A stretch of 12,258 nucleotides of DNA from Gemmatimonadota bacterium (GTDB taxonomy: Bacteria; Latescibacterota; UBA2968; UBA8231), in assembly GCA_026706505.1 (NCBI GenBank), contig JAPOYQ010000441.1, positions 1 through 12,258 on the forward strand, in the 5' to 3' direction. The position numbers and the translations under genes are program-made. Shown here piece after piece: positions 6,391 to 12,253 of the stretch (positions within the stretch are counted from its first letter, which is position 1; each line of letters begins with the position of its first letter). Below the pieces are notes generated by a model that was not told the DNA's origin, did not search any database, and was given only the letters and a program-made list of their open reading frames with translations.

Positions 6391-8175
6391 TCAGGCATAC
6401 CGAATACCCAATTCGCGCAACTGGCCCAAATCGACGGAAGAAGGAGTGTTTTCCATCAAGCCCACGGCCTTATTGGTCTTTGGGAAGGCGATGACATCGC
6501 GGATTGAATCTTCGTCGGCGAGCAAGGCGATCAGTCGGTCAAAGCCAAAGGCAATACCACCGTGCGGCGGGGCTCCGTAGTCAAGTGCTTCGAGCAGGAA
6601 ACCGAATTTGGCCGCGGCTTCTTCGGGGCCTATCTCTAAGAGTTGAAAGAGACGGGCTTGTACTGAGCGCTGGAAAATTCGTATGCTGCCCCCGGCAATT
6701 TCATTGCCGTTGAGGACCAAGTCATAGGCCCGCGCCCTAGCCTCGGCAGGGGCGCTATCCAATAGGGCGCAGTCCTCTTCTAGGGGAGCTGTGAAGGGAT
6801 GGTGCACGGCTGTAAAGCGGTCGGTTTCCTCATCGCGTTCTAGCAGTGGGAATTGACTGACCCAAAGGGGCTGCCAGGAATCTTCGGGTACTAATGAAAG
6901 GCGCTGAGCCAGCTCCAAGCGCAGTGCTCCGAGTATCTGGGCGACCTGCTTGGGCTGGTCGGCGACAAAAAGCATCAGGTCGCCAGGGGCGGATTCGAGA
7001 GTCTCGATCAACTGGGTTTGAGCGGCTTGGGGGAAGAATTTGACGATGGAGGATTCAAGGCCAGCGTCGGTGTGTTTGATCCAGCTAAGACCCTTGGCAC
7101 CTAATCCTTGGGCGAAGGCGATTAAATCATCAATTTGTCCTCGTGAGAACCCACTGCAGCCCTTGGCAGTTATGCCTTTGACTTGACCTCCACTGTCAAG
7201 AACGGAATGAAAGACTTGGAATTGGGAAGAGCGTGCTGCTGCCGCTACATCTTTGATCTCTAGGCCGAAGCGCAGATCGGGTTTATCGGAGCCGAAGCGC
7301 TCCATGGCTTCGCGGTAAGTGAGTCGCGGAAAGGGATTGGGTAAATCGATTTGCCGCAACTGAGCAAAAAGGGCGCGGGTCAGATCTTCGGCAATGGCCA
7401 TGACGTGATCCTCGCGTACGAAGGCCATTTCAATGTCGATTTGGGTAAATTCGGGCTGGCGGTCAGCGCGCAAATCCTCGTCGCGGAAACACTTGACGAT
7501 CTGGAAGTAGCGGTCGTAGCCCGCGATCATCAAGAGTTGCTTGTAGGTTTGAGGCGATTGGGGCAGAGCAAAAAATTGTCCGGGATGGACTCGGCTGGGG
7601 ACGAGGTAATCTCGGGCTCCTTCGGGAGTGCTCTTGATCAGAAACGGCGTTTCGACTTCGATAAAACCGCGTTCGTCGAGCAGGAGGCGTACAATTTGGT
7701 AGCCCTGGTGCCTGAGTAGCAAATTGCCTTGGACACGAGGCCGCCGCAGATCCAAATAGCGATACTTGAGCCGAATTTCCTCTCCAGCGTCGGTTTGGTC
7801 TTCGATGAGAAAAGGTGGGGTCCGACAGCGGTTGAGGAGGCGTAGCTGATCGCAGTTTACCTCAATCGCCCCGGTGGGCAATTGAGGATTGACCATGCCT
7901 TCGGGGCGGGCTTCGACTTCGCCTTGTACGGCGATGACGTACTCACTACGCAAGTGATCGGCCTGCTGATAGGCAGTGGGGTCACTCTGTGGATTGAAGA
8001 CGATTTGGGTAATACCGTAGCGGTCGCGGAGATCGATAAAAATAACGCCGCCGTGGTCGCGGCGGTGCCAGACCCAACCCATTAGTAGTACGCGCTGCCC
8101 GATGTCTTTATCTGTGAGAGTGCCGCAGTCGTGCGTGCGCTCCCAGTCGCCCAAGCCTTCGCTCGGTTCTTCCAT
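6391..8175 (-). CDS. aspS: Aspartate-tRNA ligase, probably non-discriminating (AspRS)
   Basis: A 594-residue bacterial-type AspRS, full length, that charges tRNA-Asp in the cytoplasm. It has an N-terminal OB anticodon-binding fold (about 12-120), class II motif 1 (about 170-195, FIEVETPFL and STPEGARDYLVPSR), motif 2 (about 229-250, CFRDEDLRADRQPEFTQIDI) and an inserted GAD domain (about 290-430). Motif 3 is GGIAFGFDRLIALL (539-552). His41 in HRRDHGG and Gly93 in RPEGMVN align, by my reading, with the two positions (Leu30 and Lys in the E. coli enzyme) whose His/Gly state marks non-discriminating AspRSs. Those also make Asp-tRNA-Asn for GatCAB. The ATG at 8175 has AGGTG six bases upstream. 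The N-terminus is about 11 residues longer than E. coli AspRS. It is divergent from cysM. Confidence 0.97.
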   Translation of the reverse strand: MEEPSEGLGDWERTHDCGTLTDKDIGQRVLLMGWVWHRRDHGGVIFIDLRDRYGITQIVFNPQSDPTAYQQADHLRSEYVIAVQGEVEARPEGMVNPQLPTGAIEVNCDQLRLLNRCRTPPFLIEDQTDAGEEIRLKYRYLDLRRPRVQGNLLLRHQGYQIVRLLLDERGFIEVETPFLIKSTPEGARDYLVPSRVHPGQFFALPQSPQTYKQLLMIAGYDRYFQIVKCFRDEDLRADRQPEFTQIDIEMAFVREDHVMAIAEDLTRALFAQLRQIDLPNPFPRLTYREAMERFGSDKPDLRFGLEIKDVAAAARSSQFQVFHSVLDSGGQVKGITAKGCSGFSRGQIDDLIAFAQGLGAKGLSWIKHTDAGLESSIVKFFPQAAQTQLIETLESAPGDLMLFVADQPKQVAQILGALRLELAQRLSLVPEDSWQPLWVSQFPLLERDEETDRFTAVHHPFTAPLEEDCALLDSAPAEARARAYDLVLNGNEIAGGSIRIFQRSVQARLFQLLEIGPEEAAAKFGFLLEALDYGAPPHGGIAFGFDRLIALLADEDSIRDVIAFPKTNKAVGLMENTPSSVDLGQLRELGIRYA

Positions 8176-8222
8176 AAATTACACCTAAATGATTAAGATT
8201 AGATTGCAGGTGGGAAAAAGAT

Positions 8223-8251
8223 AAAGTAGAAGGCAGCTTGGAAGGTGTCAA
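8223..8251 (-). promoter_or_regulatory. Sigma70-like promoter of aspS
   Basis: On the minus strand TTGACA (8251-8246) is followed after 17 bases by TACTTT (8228-8223). Predicted start near 8216 gives a leader of about 40 bases. The remaining leader shows no T-box or other structured element that I can see. Confidence 0.65.
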
Positions 8252-8267
8252 GAAAGCGCAGGGTTGG

Positions 8268-8296
8268 TTGACATAGTGGATTTTGGTTCTTTTAAT
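8268..8296 (+). promoter_or_regulatory. Sigma70-like promoter of the cysM-mec-cysO-cysK unit
   Basis: TTGACA (8268-8273) precedes TTTAAT (8291-8296) with a 17-base spacer. The predicted start (about 8303) lies at the edge of the cysM SD GGGGGAG (8301-8307), so the leader would be only about 11 bases. That is tight but workable, and leaves no room for a riboswitch. Its -35 lies just 17 bases from the aspS -35 on the other strand, so the two promoters share a compact control region. Confidence 0.6.
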
Positions 8297-8313
8297 CGTA
8301 GGGGGAGATTTTT

Positions 8314-9246
8314 GTGACAGGCCTATCGGTCGTCGAGCAGATTGGTGATACGCCGCTTTTGCGGCTGAGGGATCCGGCGATTCCACCGCGAGTGGAAGTT
8401 TATGCCAAGCTGGAGTTTTTCAATCCCGGAGGGTCGGTCAAGGACCGGCCGGCGCGGCGGATGATCGAGGATGGCGAGCAAGACGGGTCACTGGGGCCGG
8501 GCAAGGTCATTTTGGATTCCACTTCTGGAAATACCGGTATCGCCTACGCTATGATCGGTGCTGCTAAGGGCTATCGAGTAAAATTAGCCATGCCCGCCAA
8601 TGTCAGCCGCGAGCGTAAGGCCATTCTTGCAGCCTATGGTGCCGAAGTGGTATACACTGACTCAGGGGAGCTTTCCGACGGGGCCATACGGGAAGCGCGG
8701 CGAATATACGAAGCCAATCCCGAACGGTACTTCAAGCCTGACCAATACAATAATCCCGCGAATTGGTACGCCCACCGCGATACTACTGCGCCCGAAATCT
8801 GGGAGCAGACCCAGGGCCGCGTTACTCATTTTGTCGCCACTATCGGCACTAGCGGGACGCTGATGGGCACCGGTCGAGGTCTTAGGAAATTCAATCCGGC
8901 AATCCAGATCATTGCCGCTGAGCCAGCCGAGCCGTTTCATGGCATTGAGGGCCTTAAGCACATGGAGAGTTCAATTGTCCCCGGTATCTACGATGAGACT
9001 CTCCTCGACTACAAAATACCGATAGATACCGATGATGCTTATGATACTACACTGCGTCTGCCGGTCGAGCAGGGGATTCTTGTCGGCCAGTCTTCGGGTG
9101 GGGCTTATTGGGCCGCGCTGGAAGTTGCTCGCCAACTAGATACAGGAGTGGTGGTGACGGTATTTTGTGATGGTGGCGACAAGTACATGAGTACGCCTAT
9201 GTGGCGGCTGGGCCTCGATGGCATTACTGAGCGAAAGGATAGCTGA
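8314..9246 (+). CDS. cysM: CysM-type PLP-dependent cysteine synthase (CysO-linked)
   Basis: A 310-residue fold-type II PLP enzyme. Lys43 in NPGGSVKDR is the Schiff-base lysine, TSGNTGIAYAM (70-80) is the substrate loop, and GTSGTLMGTGRGL (178-190) is the PLP-phosphate glycine loop. VGQSSGGA and FCDGGDKYMST close the active site. It resembles M. tuberculosis CysM more than classical CysK: KDRPA-RMIE, QYNNPAN and FVATIGTSGTLMGTGR all have close counterparts there. That enzyme takes O-phosphoserine and sulfur from the CysO thiocarboxylate, which fits the adjacent mec and cysO. At the place of mycobacterial Arg220, a phosphate-binding residue, this protein appears to have Lys215 (GLKHME versus ALRNMD). 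The start is GTG with GGGGGAG six bases upstream. The stop directly abuts the mec ATG. Substrate choice is inferred. Confidence 0.9.
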   Translation: MTGLSVVEQIGDTPLLRLRDPAIPPRVEVYAKLEFFNPGGSVKDRPARRMIEDGEQDGSLGPGKVILDSTSGNTGIAYAMIGAAKGYRVKLAMPANVSRERKAILAAYGAEVVYTDSGELSDGAIREARRIYEANPERYFKPDQYNNPANWYAHRDTTAPEIWEQTQGRVTHFVATIGTSGTLMGTGRGLRKFNPAIQIIAAEPAEPFHGIEGLKHMESSIVPGIYDETLLDYKIPIDTDDAYDTTLRLPVEQGILVGQSSGGAYWAALEVARQLDTGVVVTVFCDGGDKYMSTPMWRLGLDGITERKDS

Positions 9247-9741
9247 ATGCTGCGCGTCGCCCGCAGAGATTTTGAACGGATTTGCGTCCAAGCCTTGGCC
9301 GAGTACCCACATGAGTGTTGCGGTCTGTTGGTCGAGAAGGTGCCGGGTGGGATGACCACTGTCCGTGCTTGTACTAATGTACAGCAGCAGCGGCACGAAG
9401 AAGATCCCAAGCACTATCCCCGCGATGCAAGCACGGCTTATCTGATCGATGCAGGCGAACAGCTACGCATTGCGGAAGCGGTCGAAAGGGCTGGTGGCCG
9501 GATCTCGGGTTGCTACCATTCCCATATTGATTGCGCGGCCTATTTCTCGGCTGAAGACGAGAGGCATACTTGGATATTCAACAGCCGAGAGGCAGGAGAC
9601 GATCCAGACGACCCAGACGCGATGTATCTGGTGCTCTCAGTATGCGGCGAAGAATCAGGTGGCCAGCGGGAAGTGCAAGGCTACAAATGTTTTGCTTGGG
9701 ACGGTAATCGCTACGTCGAAACGGGTGTTGAGATAGTTTAA
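9247..9741 (+). CDS. mec: Mec-type JAMM/MPN+ metalloprotease acting on CysO
   Basis: A 164-residue JAMM (JAB1/MPN/Mov34) zinc metalloprotease with a complete active site: Glu23 in YPHECCGLL, His91 and His93 in GCYHSHIDC, Ser101 and Asp104 in FSAEDE. Spacing matches H-x-H-x7-S-x2-D exactly. In M. tuberculosis the homologue Mec hydrolyses cysteine from the C-terminus of the CysO-cysteine adduct. Related bacterial JAMM proteins such as QbsD trim extra residues after Gly-Gly of sulfur carriers. Here either or both activities are plausible because the neighbouring CysO ends Gly-Gly-Ser. The acidic insert EAGDDPDDPDAMY after the active site is common in this subfamily. ATG follows the cysM TGA without a gap, and AAAGGA seven bases before it lies inside cysM, so expression is coupled. 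No signal peptide is seen; it is cytoplasmic. Confidence 0.93.
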   Translation: MLRVARRDFERICVQALAEYPHECCGLLVEKVPGGMTTVRACTNVQQQRHEEDPKHYPRDASTAYLIDAGEQLRIAEAVERAGGRISGCYHSHIDCAAYFSAEDERHTWIFNSREAGDDPDDPDAMYLVLSVCGEESGGQREVQGYKCFAWDGNRYVETGVEIV

Positions 9742-9825
9742 TAAAACCGCTATTGGATAATGAATGAAATGAATAAGTAGAATGCAGGCGGCAGGGCCGC
9801 TTAAATTAACCACATGGAGGATGAA
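9742..9825 (+). other. mec-cysO spacer with a short hairpin
   Basis: An 84-base AT-rich spacer. GCGGC-AGG-GCCGC (9788-9800) can form a 5-bp stem with a 3-base loop, with no T-tract after it. TTGGAT (9753-9758) and TAGAAT (9778-9783) are separated by 19 bases, too poor a match to call a promoter. It may let cysO be produced at a different level from mec, since a carrier protein is often needed in excess. Confidence 0.35.
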
Positions 9826-10104
9826 ATGCCGGTTACTGTTCACATTCCCACGCCGTTGCGGAAATTGACCCACAATCAGGCCGAGGTCGAACTTGAGGCG
9901 GGGACTATTAGTCAGTTGGTAGATGGACTCGAAGACACTTACACGGGTTTGGCCGAGAAACTGCTCGATGAGGGCGGCGAGATACGTCGCTACGTTAATA
10001 TCTTCGTCAACGACGAAGATATTCGCTTCCTCGATGGAAAAGACACGCCCCTTAACGACGGCGATAGCGTCTCCATCGTCCCGGCCATTGCTGGCGGCAG
10101 TTGA
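9826..10104 (+). CDS. cysO: CysO-like ThiS/MoaD-family sulfur carrier protein
   Basis: A 92-residue ubiquitin-fold (beta-grasp) carrier. It matches mycobacterial CysO along its length, as I recall it: VTVHIPTPLRKLT at the start, then RRYVNIFVNDEDIRFLDG (about 63-80) and DGDSVSIVPAIAGG at the end. The carrier is thiocarboxylated on its terminal Gly-Gly by an E1-like MoeB/MoeZ enzyme, not in this window, and donates sulfur to CysM. Unlike CysO, the reading frame continues one residue past Gly-Gly and ends with Ser before TGA. This suggests a precursor that must be trimmed, probably by the neighbouring JAMM protease. I chose ATG 9826 because GGAGG lies five bases upstream. An in-frame ATG at 9814 would add MEDE but would place that SD inside the gene. 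Confidence 0.92.
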   Translation: MPVTVHIPTPLRKLTHNQAEVELEAGTISQLVDGLEDTYTGLAEKLLDEGGEIRRYVNIFVNDEDIRFLDGKDTPLNDGDSVSIVPAIAGGS

Positions 10105-10144
10105 AGGCCGTCGCACAGGCGGCTAGCGTTAGGTTCGGTGCAGG

Positions 10145-11062
10145 ATGAAGCGCGCCCACAATGTGCTGGAATTAATCGGGGCCACTCCTATGGTCCGCCT
10201 CAGCCGAGTCGTCGGGGAGGATGCCGCCGAGGTGTGGGGCAAGTTGGAAGCGACCAATCCCGGTGGCAGTGTCAAGGACCGCATCGCTCTGGCGATGATC
10301 GAAGCCGCCGAAGAGCAGGGGGTATTGGTAGAGGGCGGCACGATTATTGAGCCAACTAGCGGCAATACCGGCATTGGCTTGGCCATGGTGGCTGCCTACA
10401 AGGGCTACAAGCTCATTGTCACCATGTTCGATACGGCTAGCCGCGAGCGCCGCTTACAGATGCAGGCTTACGGTGCCGAAGTTGTATTGACGCCAGCAGC
10501 CGAAGGTATGCGCGGCGCTATCGACAAGGCGCTTGAGCTCAAGCGCAAGAACCCAGATTACTTTTTGCCACAGCAGTTTATGAATGCGGCGAACCCTGAG
10601 ATACACCGTCGTACGACCGCCCGTGAGATTTTGGAACAGTTAGATGGCCGAATTGATGCCTTTGTGGCTGGTGTGGGTACCGGGGGGTCATTGACTGGGG
10701 TCGGCGAGGTACTCAAGGAGGCTCTGTCCGCAGTGCGAGTCATTGCTGTCGAGCCTGCTGGGTCGCCTGTACTTGCAGGGGGAGAGGCTGGATTCAGTTA
10801 TATAGAGGGCATAGGTGCGGGTTTTGTTCCGCCGGTTCTCAACCTCGAAGTTATCGACGAGGTGCGAGTCATTGCCGACGACGACGCTTATGAAATGGCC
10901 CGCCGCTTGGCGCGAGAGGAAGGGCTTTTGGTGGGGATTTCAGCAGGAGCCAACGCTTATATTGCCGTCCAAGTTGCTCAAGAATTGGGGTCTACTGCTC
11001 GAGTCGCGACTATCCTCTGCGACAACGGGTTGCGCTATTTGAGTACTCGTGCCTTTGAATGA
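10145..11062 (+). CDS. cysK: CysK-like cysteine synthase (PLP enzyme)
   Basis: A 305-residue fold-type II PLP enzyme with the full scaffold: LIGATPMVRL at the start, Lys44 in NPGGSVKDRIALAM, PTSGNTGIGLAM (70-81), GVGTGGSLTGVGEVLK (176-191), VEPAGSPVL and EGIGAGFVP (221-229). Classical CysK makes cysteine from O-acetylserine and sulfide. Three active-site-flanking segments depart from it. MFDTASRERR (94-103) replaces the usual MPETMSxERR, SYIEGIGAGF replaces the usual HKIQGIGAGF, and CDNGLRYLST replaces the usual DSGERYLST. It may be a sulfide-using partner to CysM or have a shifted acceptor. It starts 40 bases after cysO and ends 19 bases before the convergent rpsT. The SD is weak. The enzyme class is secure; the exact substrate is not. 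Confidence 0.85.
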   Translation: MKRAHNVLELIGATPMVRLSRVVGEDAAEVWGKLEATNPGGSVKDRIALAMIEAAEEQGVLVEGGTIIEPTSGNTGIGLAMVAAYKGYKLIVTMFDTASRERRLQMQAYGAEVVLTPAAEGMRGAIDKALELKRKNPDYFLPQQFMNAANPEIHRRTTAREILEQLDGRIDAFVAGVGTGGSLTGVGEVLKEALSAVRVIAVEPAGSPVLAGGEAGFSYIEGIGAGFVPPVLNLEVIDEVRVIADDDAYEMARRLAREEGLLVGISAGANAYIAVQVAQELGSTARVATILCDNGLRYLSTRAFE

Positions 11063-11082
11063 AGGGAAATACAGGGAAATAC
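11063..11082. repeat. 10-bp tandem duplication at the cysK-rpsT junction
   Basis: AGGGAAATAC occurs twice head to tail (11063-11072 and 11073-11082), filling the gap between the convergent stop codons of cysK and rpsT. The second copy ends on the last base of the rpsT stop codon. No terminator hairpin is present in the gap. Confidence 0.9.
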
Positions 11083-11336
11083 TAGGCTATCGTTTGCACG
11101 AGGTGGTTCAACCGCGACTTGTAGCGAGCAGCGGTGTTTTTGTGAATGATGCCTTTACTAGTGGTCCTGTCGACAGTCGAAATCGCCGCCTGTAGAGCGA
11201 TCTCGGCCGAGGCTTTGTCTGGAGCTTGACGGACTCTTTTAAGGGCCGTGCGCATCCGCGAGCGAAGAGCGCGGTTGCGTGCGTAGGCCTTGGCGCTAGT
11301 GGCTTGATGCTTTTTGGCAGACTTGAGTTTGGGCAA
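11082..11336 (-). CDS. rpsT: 30S ribosomal protein S20
   Basis: An 84-residue, highly basic protein of normal S20 length. The N-terminal MPKLKSAKKHQATSAKAYAR and the later TSKGIIHKNTAARYKSRLN (about 59-77) are the family's signature segments. S20 binds the 5' and 3' minor domains of 16S rRNA during early 30S assembly. ATG has AAAGGAG six bases upstream. It stands alone, as is usual for rpsT, with its own promoter, convergent with cysK and divergent from the HNH gene. Confidence 0.97.
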   Translation of the reverse strand: MPKLKSAKKHQATSAKAYARNRALRSRMRTALKRVRQAPDKASAEIALQAAISTVDRTTSKGIIHKNTAARYKSRLNHLVQTIA

Positions 11337-11363
11337 TTTTGCGCTCCTTTGGTAGAATTGTTA

Positions 11364-11392
11364 AATATATAAGAAGTGGGGAGAAGGGGCAA
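11364..11392 (-). promoter_or_regulatory. Sigma70-like promoter of rpsT
   Basis: On the minus strand TTGCCC (11392-11387) precedes TATATT (11369-11364) with a 17-base spacer. Start near 11357 gives a leader of about 20 bases carrying the SD. The -35 matches at TTG only; the -10 region is very AT-rich. Confidence 0.55.
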
Positions 11393-11466
11393 GGCGGGAT
11401 TTCTAGGCTATTTAATTCGGCTTCTTTCAGGTAGCTTCAAAAAGAGGCGAGAGTATATTGAAGAAC

Positions 11467-11472
11467 TATAAT
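11467..11472 (+). promoter_or_regulatory. Possible -10 box of the HNH gene
   Basis: A perfect TATAAT lies 29 bases before the HNH ATG. No recognisable -35 occurs 15-19 bases upstream, so the call rests on the -10 alone. A start near 11479 would leave a leader of about 23 bases with no SD. Confidence 0.35.
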
Positions 11473-11501
11473 CCCGTATAAAATTATCCCTGTGGTCTAT
11501 C

Positions 11502-11972
11502 ATGTCTTCTAGCGATCAAATGGGGTTTGATTTTGGCGAGCGATGTCCTGCTGGCGGCAATGAGCAGATTGCTACGAACTGTGCATACTGTCGGCTAGAG
11601 ATCGAGGTTCCGGCTTGGTATGCGGGCCAAGCTCAGTTGCATTTTTGCGATGCGTCTTGTCGCCGTGCTTGGACAGAGGCTATGCCATCGTTAGAGGTTT
11701 GCTTAGGGGAGACTTCCAAAAGGCGGGGGGCCAATTGGGAACTCCAAGCGCTAAAGGCGCGGACGCGCGATGGCTTCATTTGCCAGGTATGCGGAGTCAG
11801 CGAAGAGGAACTGGGGCGCCAGCTTGACGTGCATCACAAGATCCCCTATCGCAGTTTCTCTTCCAATGTAGAGGCCAATAAGCTGGAACATCTAATTTCG
11901 GTCTGTCCCTCTTGCCACTCCAAATTGGAAGCCGAATTGCGTCAAGATCTTCCTCTTTTTGCAAGATCTTGA
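11502..11972 (+). CDS. Small HNH nuclease-like protein with an extra N-terminal zinc site
   Basis: A 156-residue protein with two cysteine-rich modules. Residues 27-57 hold C27-x2-C30 and C49-x3-C53 (NCAYC and HFCDASCRRAW), like an FCS or treble-clef zinc finger. Residues 89-143 form a compact HNH domain: RDGFICQVCG (C94, C97), then LDVHHKIPYRSF (H111, H112), and VCPSCHSKLE (C135, C138, H139). HNH enzymes of this type nick or cut DNA and occur in restriction, mobile and repair systems. Nothing here shows its target, and no methylase, integrase or intron surrounds it. The ATG lacks a clear SD, and no in-frame alternative is better. Codon use is like its neighbours, so recent transfer is not evident. 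The HNH call is good; the biological role is unknown. Confidence 0.82.
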   Translation: MSSSDQMGFDFGERCPAGGNEQIATNCAYCRLEIEVPAWYAGQAQLHFCDASCRRAWTEAMPSLEVCLGETSKRRGANWELQALKARTRDGFICQVCGVSEEELGRQLDVHHKIPYRSFSSNVEANKLEHLISVCPSCHSKLEAELRQDLPLFARS

Positions 11973-11978
11973 CCTTTC
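11941..11978 (+). terminator. 11-bp perfect inverted repeat at the 3' end of the HNH gene
   Basis: GTCAAGATCTT (11941-11951) pairs perfectly with AAGATCTTGAC (11963-11973) across an 11-base loop, followed by CCTTTCT. It overlaps the last codons and stop of the HNH gene. The weak T-tract makes it a modest terminator candidate. Because AAGATCTT is itself a palindrome, the two copies are also direct repeats, which would suit a protein-binding site. Confidence 0.45.
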
Positions 11979-12140
11979 TACATGCCTAGGTGCTGATAGG
12001 CGATATGGTTCAGAAACTACCTCTTGCATCCTGGATATTAGATGCGTATTTTGTATTGAGTACGTAATAATGATCTCAGGCTTCTCTACACGCTCTTCAA
12101 TTAAGCTATTGTTATAAGGGTCGCTTAAGAGGGAGGAATC
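11979..12140 (+). other. Noncoding stretch with possible extended -10 promoter
   Basis: About 160 AT-rich bases without a credible gene or tRNA. TGTTATAAG at 12110-12118 (TG, one base, then TATAAG) reads as an extended -10 element with a start near 12125, only a few bases before the SD of the small ORF at 12141. No -35 is visible. TAATAAT at 12065-12071 is a second, weaker AT-rich box. Confidence 0.35.
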
Positions 12141-12218
12141 ATGAGTGGGGTGGTGATGGAGGTGGTTGCGGCCTTAGAGCGGCGAGGCGGCGGTCTAGCG
12201 CACAAAGTTGCAACTTAA
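12141..12218 (+). CDS. 25-codon small ORF, possible leader peptide
   Basis: ATG at 12141 is preceded by GGGAGG four bases upstream, one of the better SDs in the window. The frame reads MSGVVMEVVAALERRGGGLA and then HKVAT before TAA. GC-rich codons contrast with AT-rich flanks on both sides, which favours real translation. It ends 35 bases before the next start (12254) and is out of frame with it, so it is not an N-terminal extension. Five of 25 residues are Val, and a Gly triplet follows two Arg. A leader peptide for the next gene, or a small protein, are both possible. No attenuator hairpin is visible after it. I recognise no family. Confidence 0.45.
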   Translation: MSGVVMEVVAALERRGGGLAHKVAT

Positions 12219-12232
12219 ACTTAAAACTTAAA
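12205..12232. repeat. 12-bp palindrome plus three ACTTAAA repeats before the last gene
   Basis: AAGTTGCAACTT (12205-12216) is a perfect palindrome overlapping the small ORF's stop. ACTTAAA recurs at 12213-12219, 12219-12225 and 12226-12232. The patch lies 21 bases before the start at 12254, where a repressor operator or a 5'UTR element could act. Confidence 0.6.
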
Positions 12233-12253
12233 TCTCTCATTGGAGGGTAAATT

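Noticed and set aside
8176..8313. Riboswitch or T-box between aspS and cysM
   Set aside because: Both leaders are short (about 40 and 11 bases), and no T-box specifier, SAM box or terminator pair is seen.
9105..9414. Antisense frames opposite cysM and mec
   Set aside because: The plus-strand proteins have complete active sites; the minus-strand products show no family features.
11979..12140. tRNA or small RNA gene
   Set aside because: No cloverleaf, T-loop GTTCRANNC with matching arms, or strong hairpin could be assembled.
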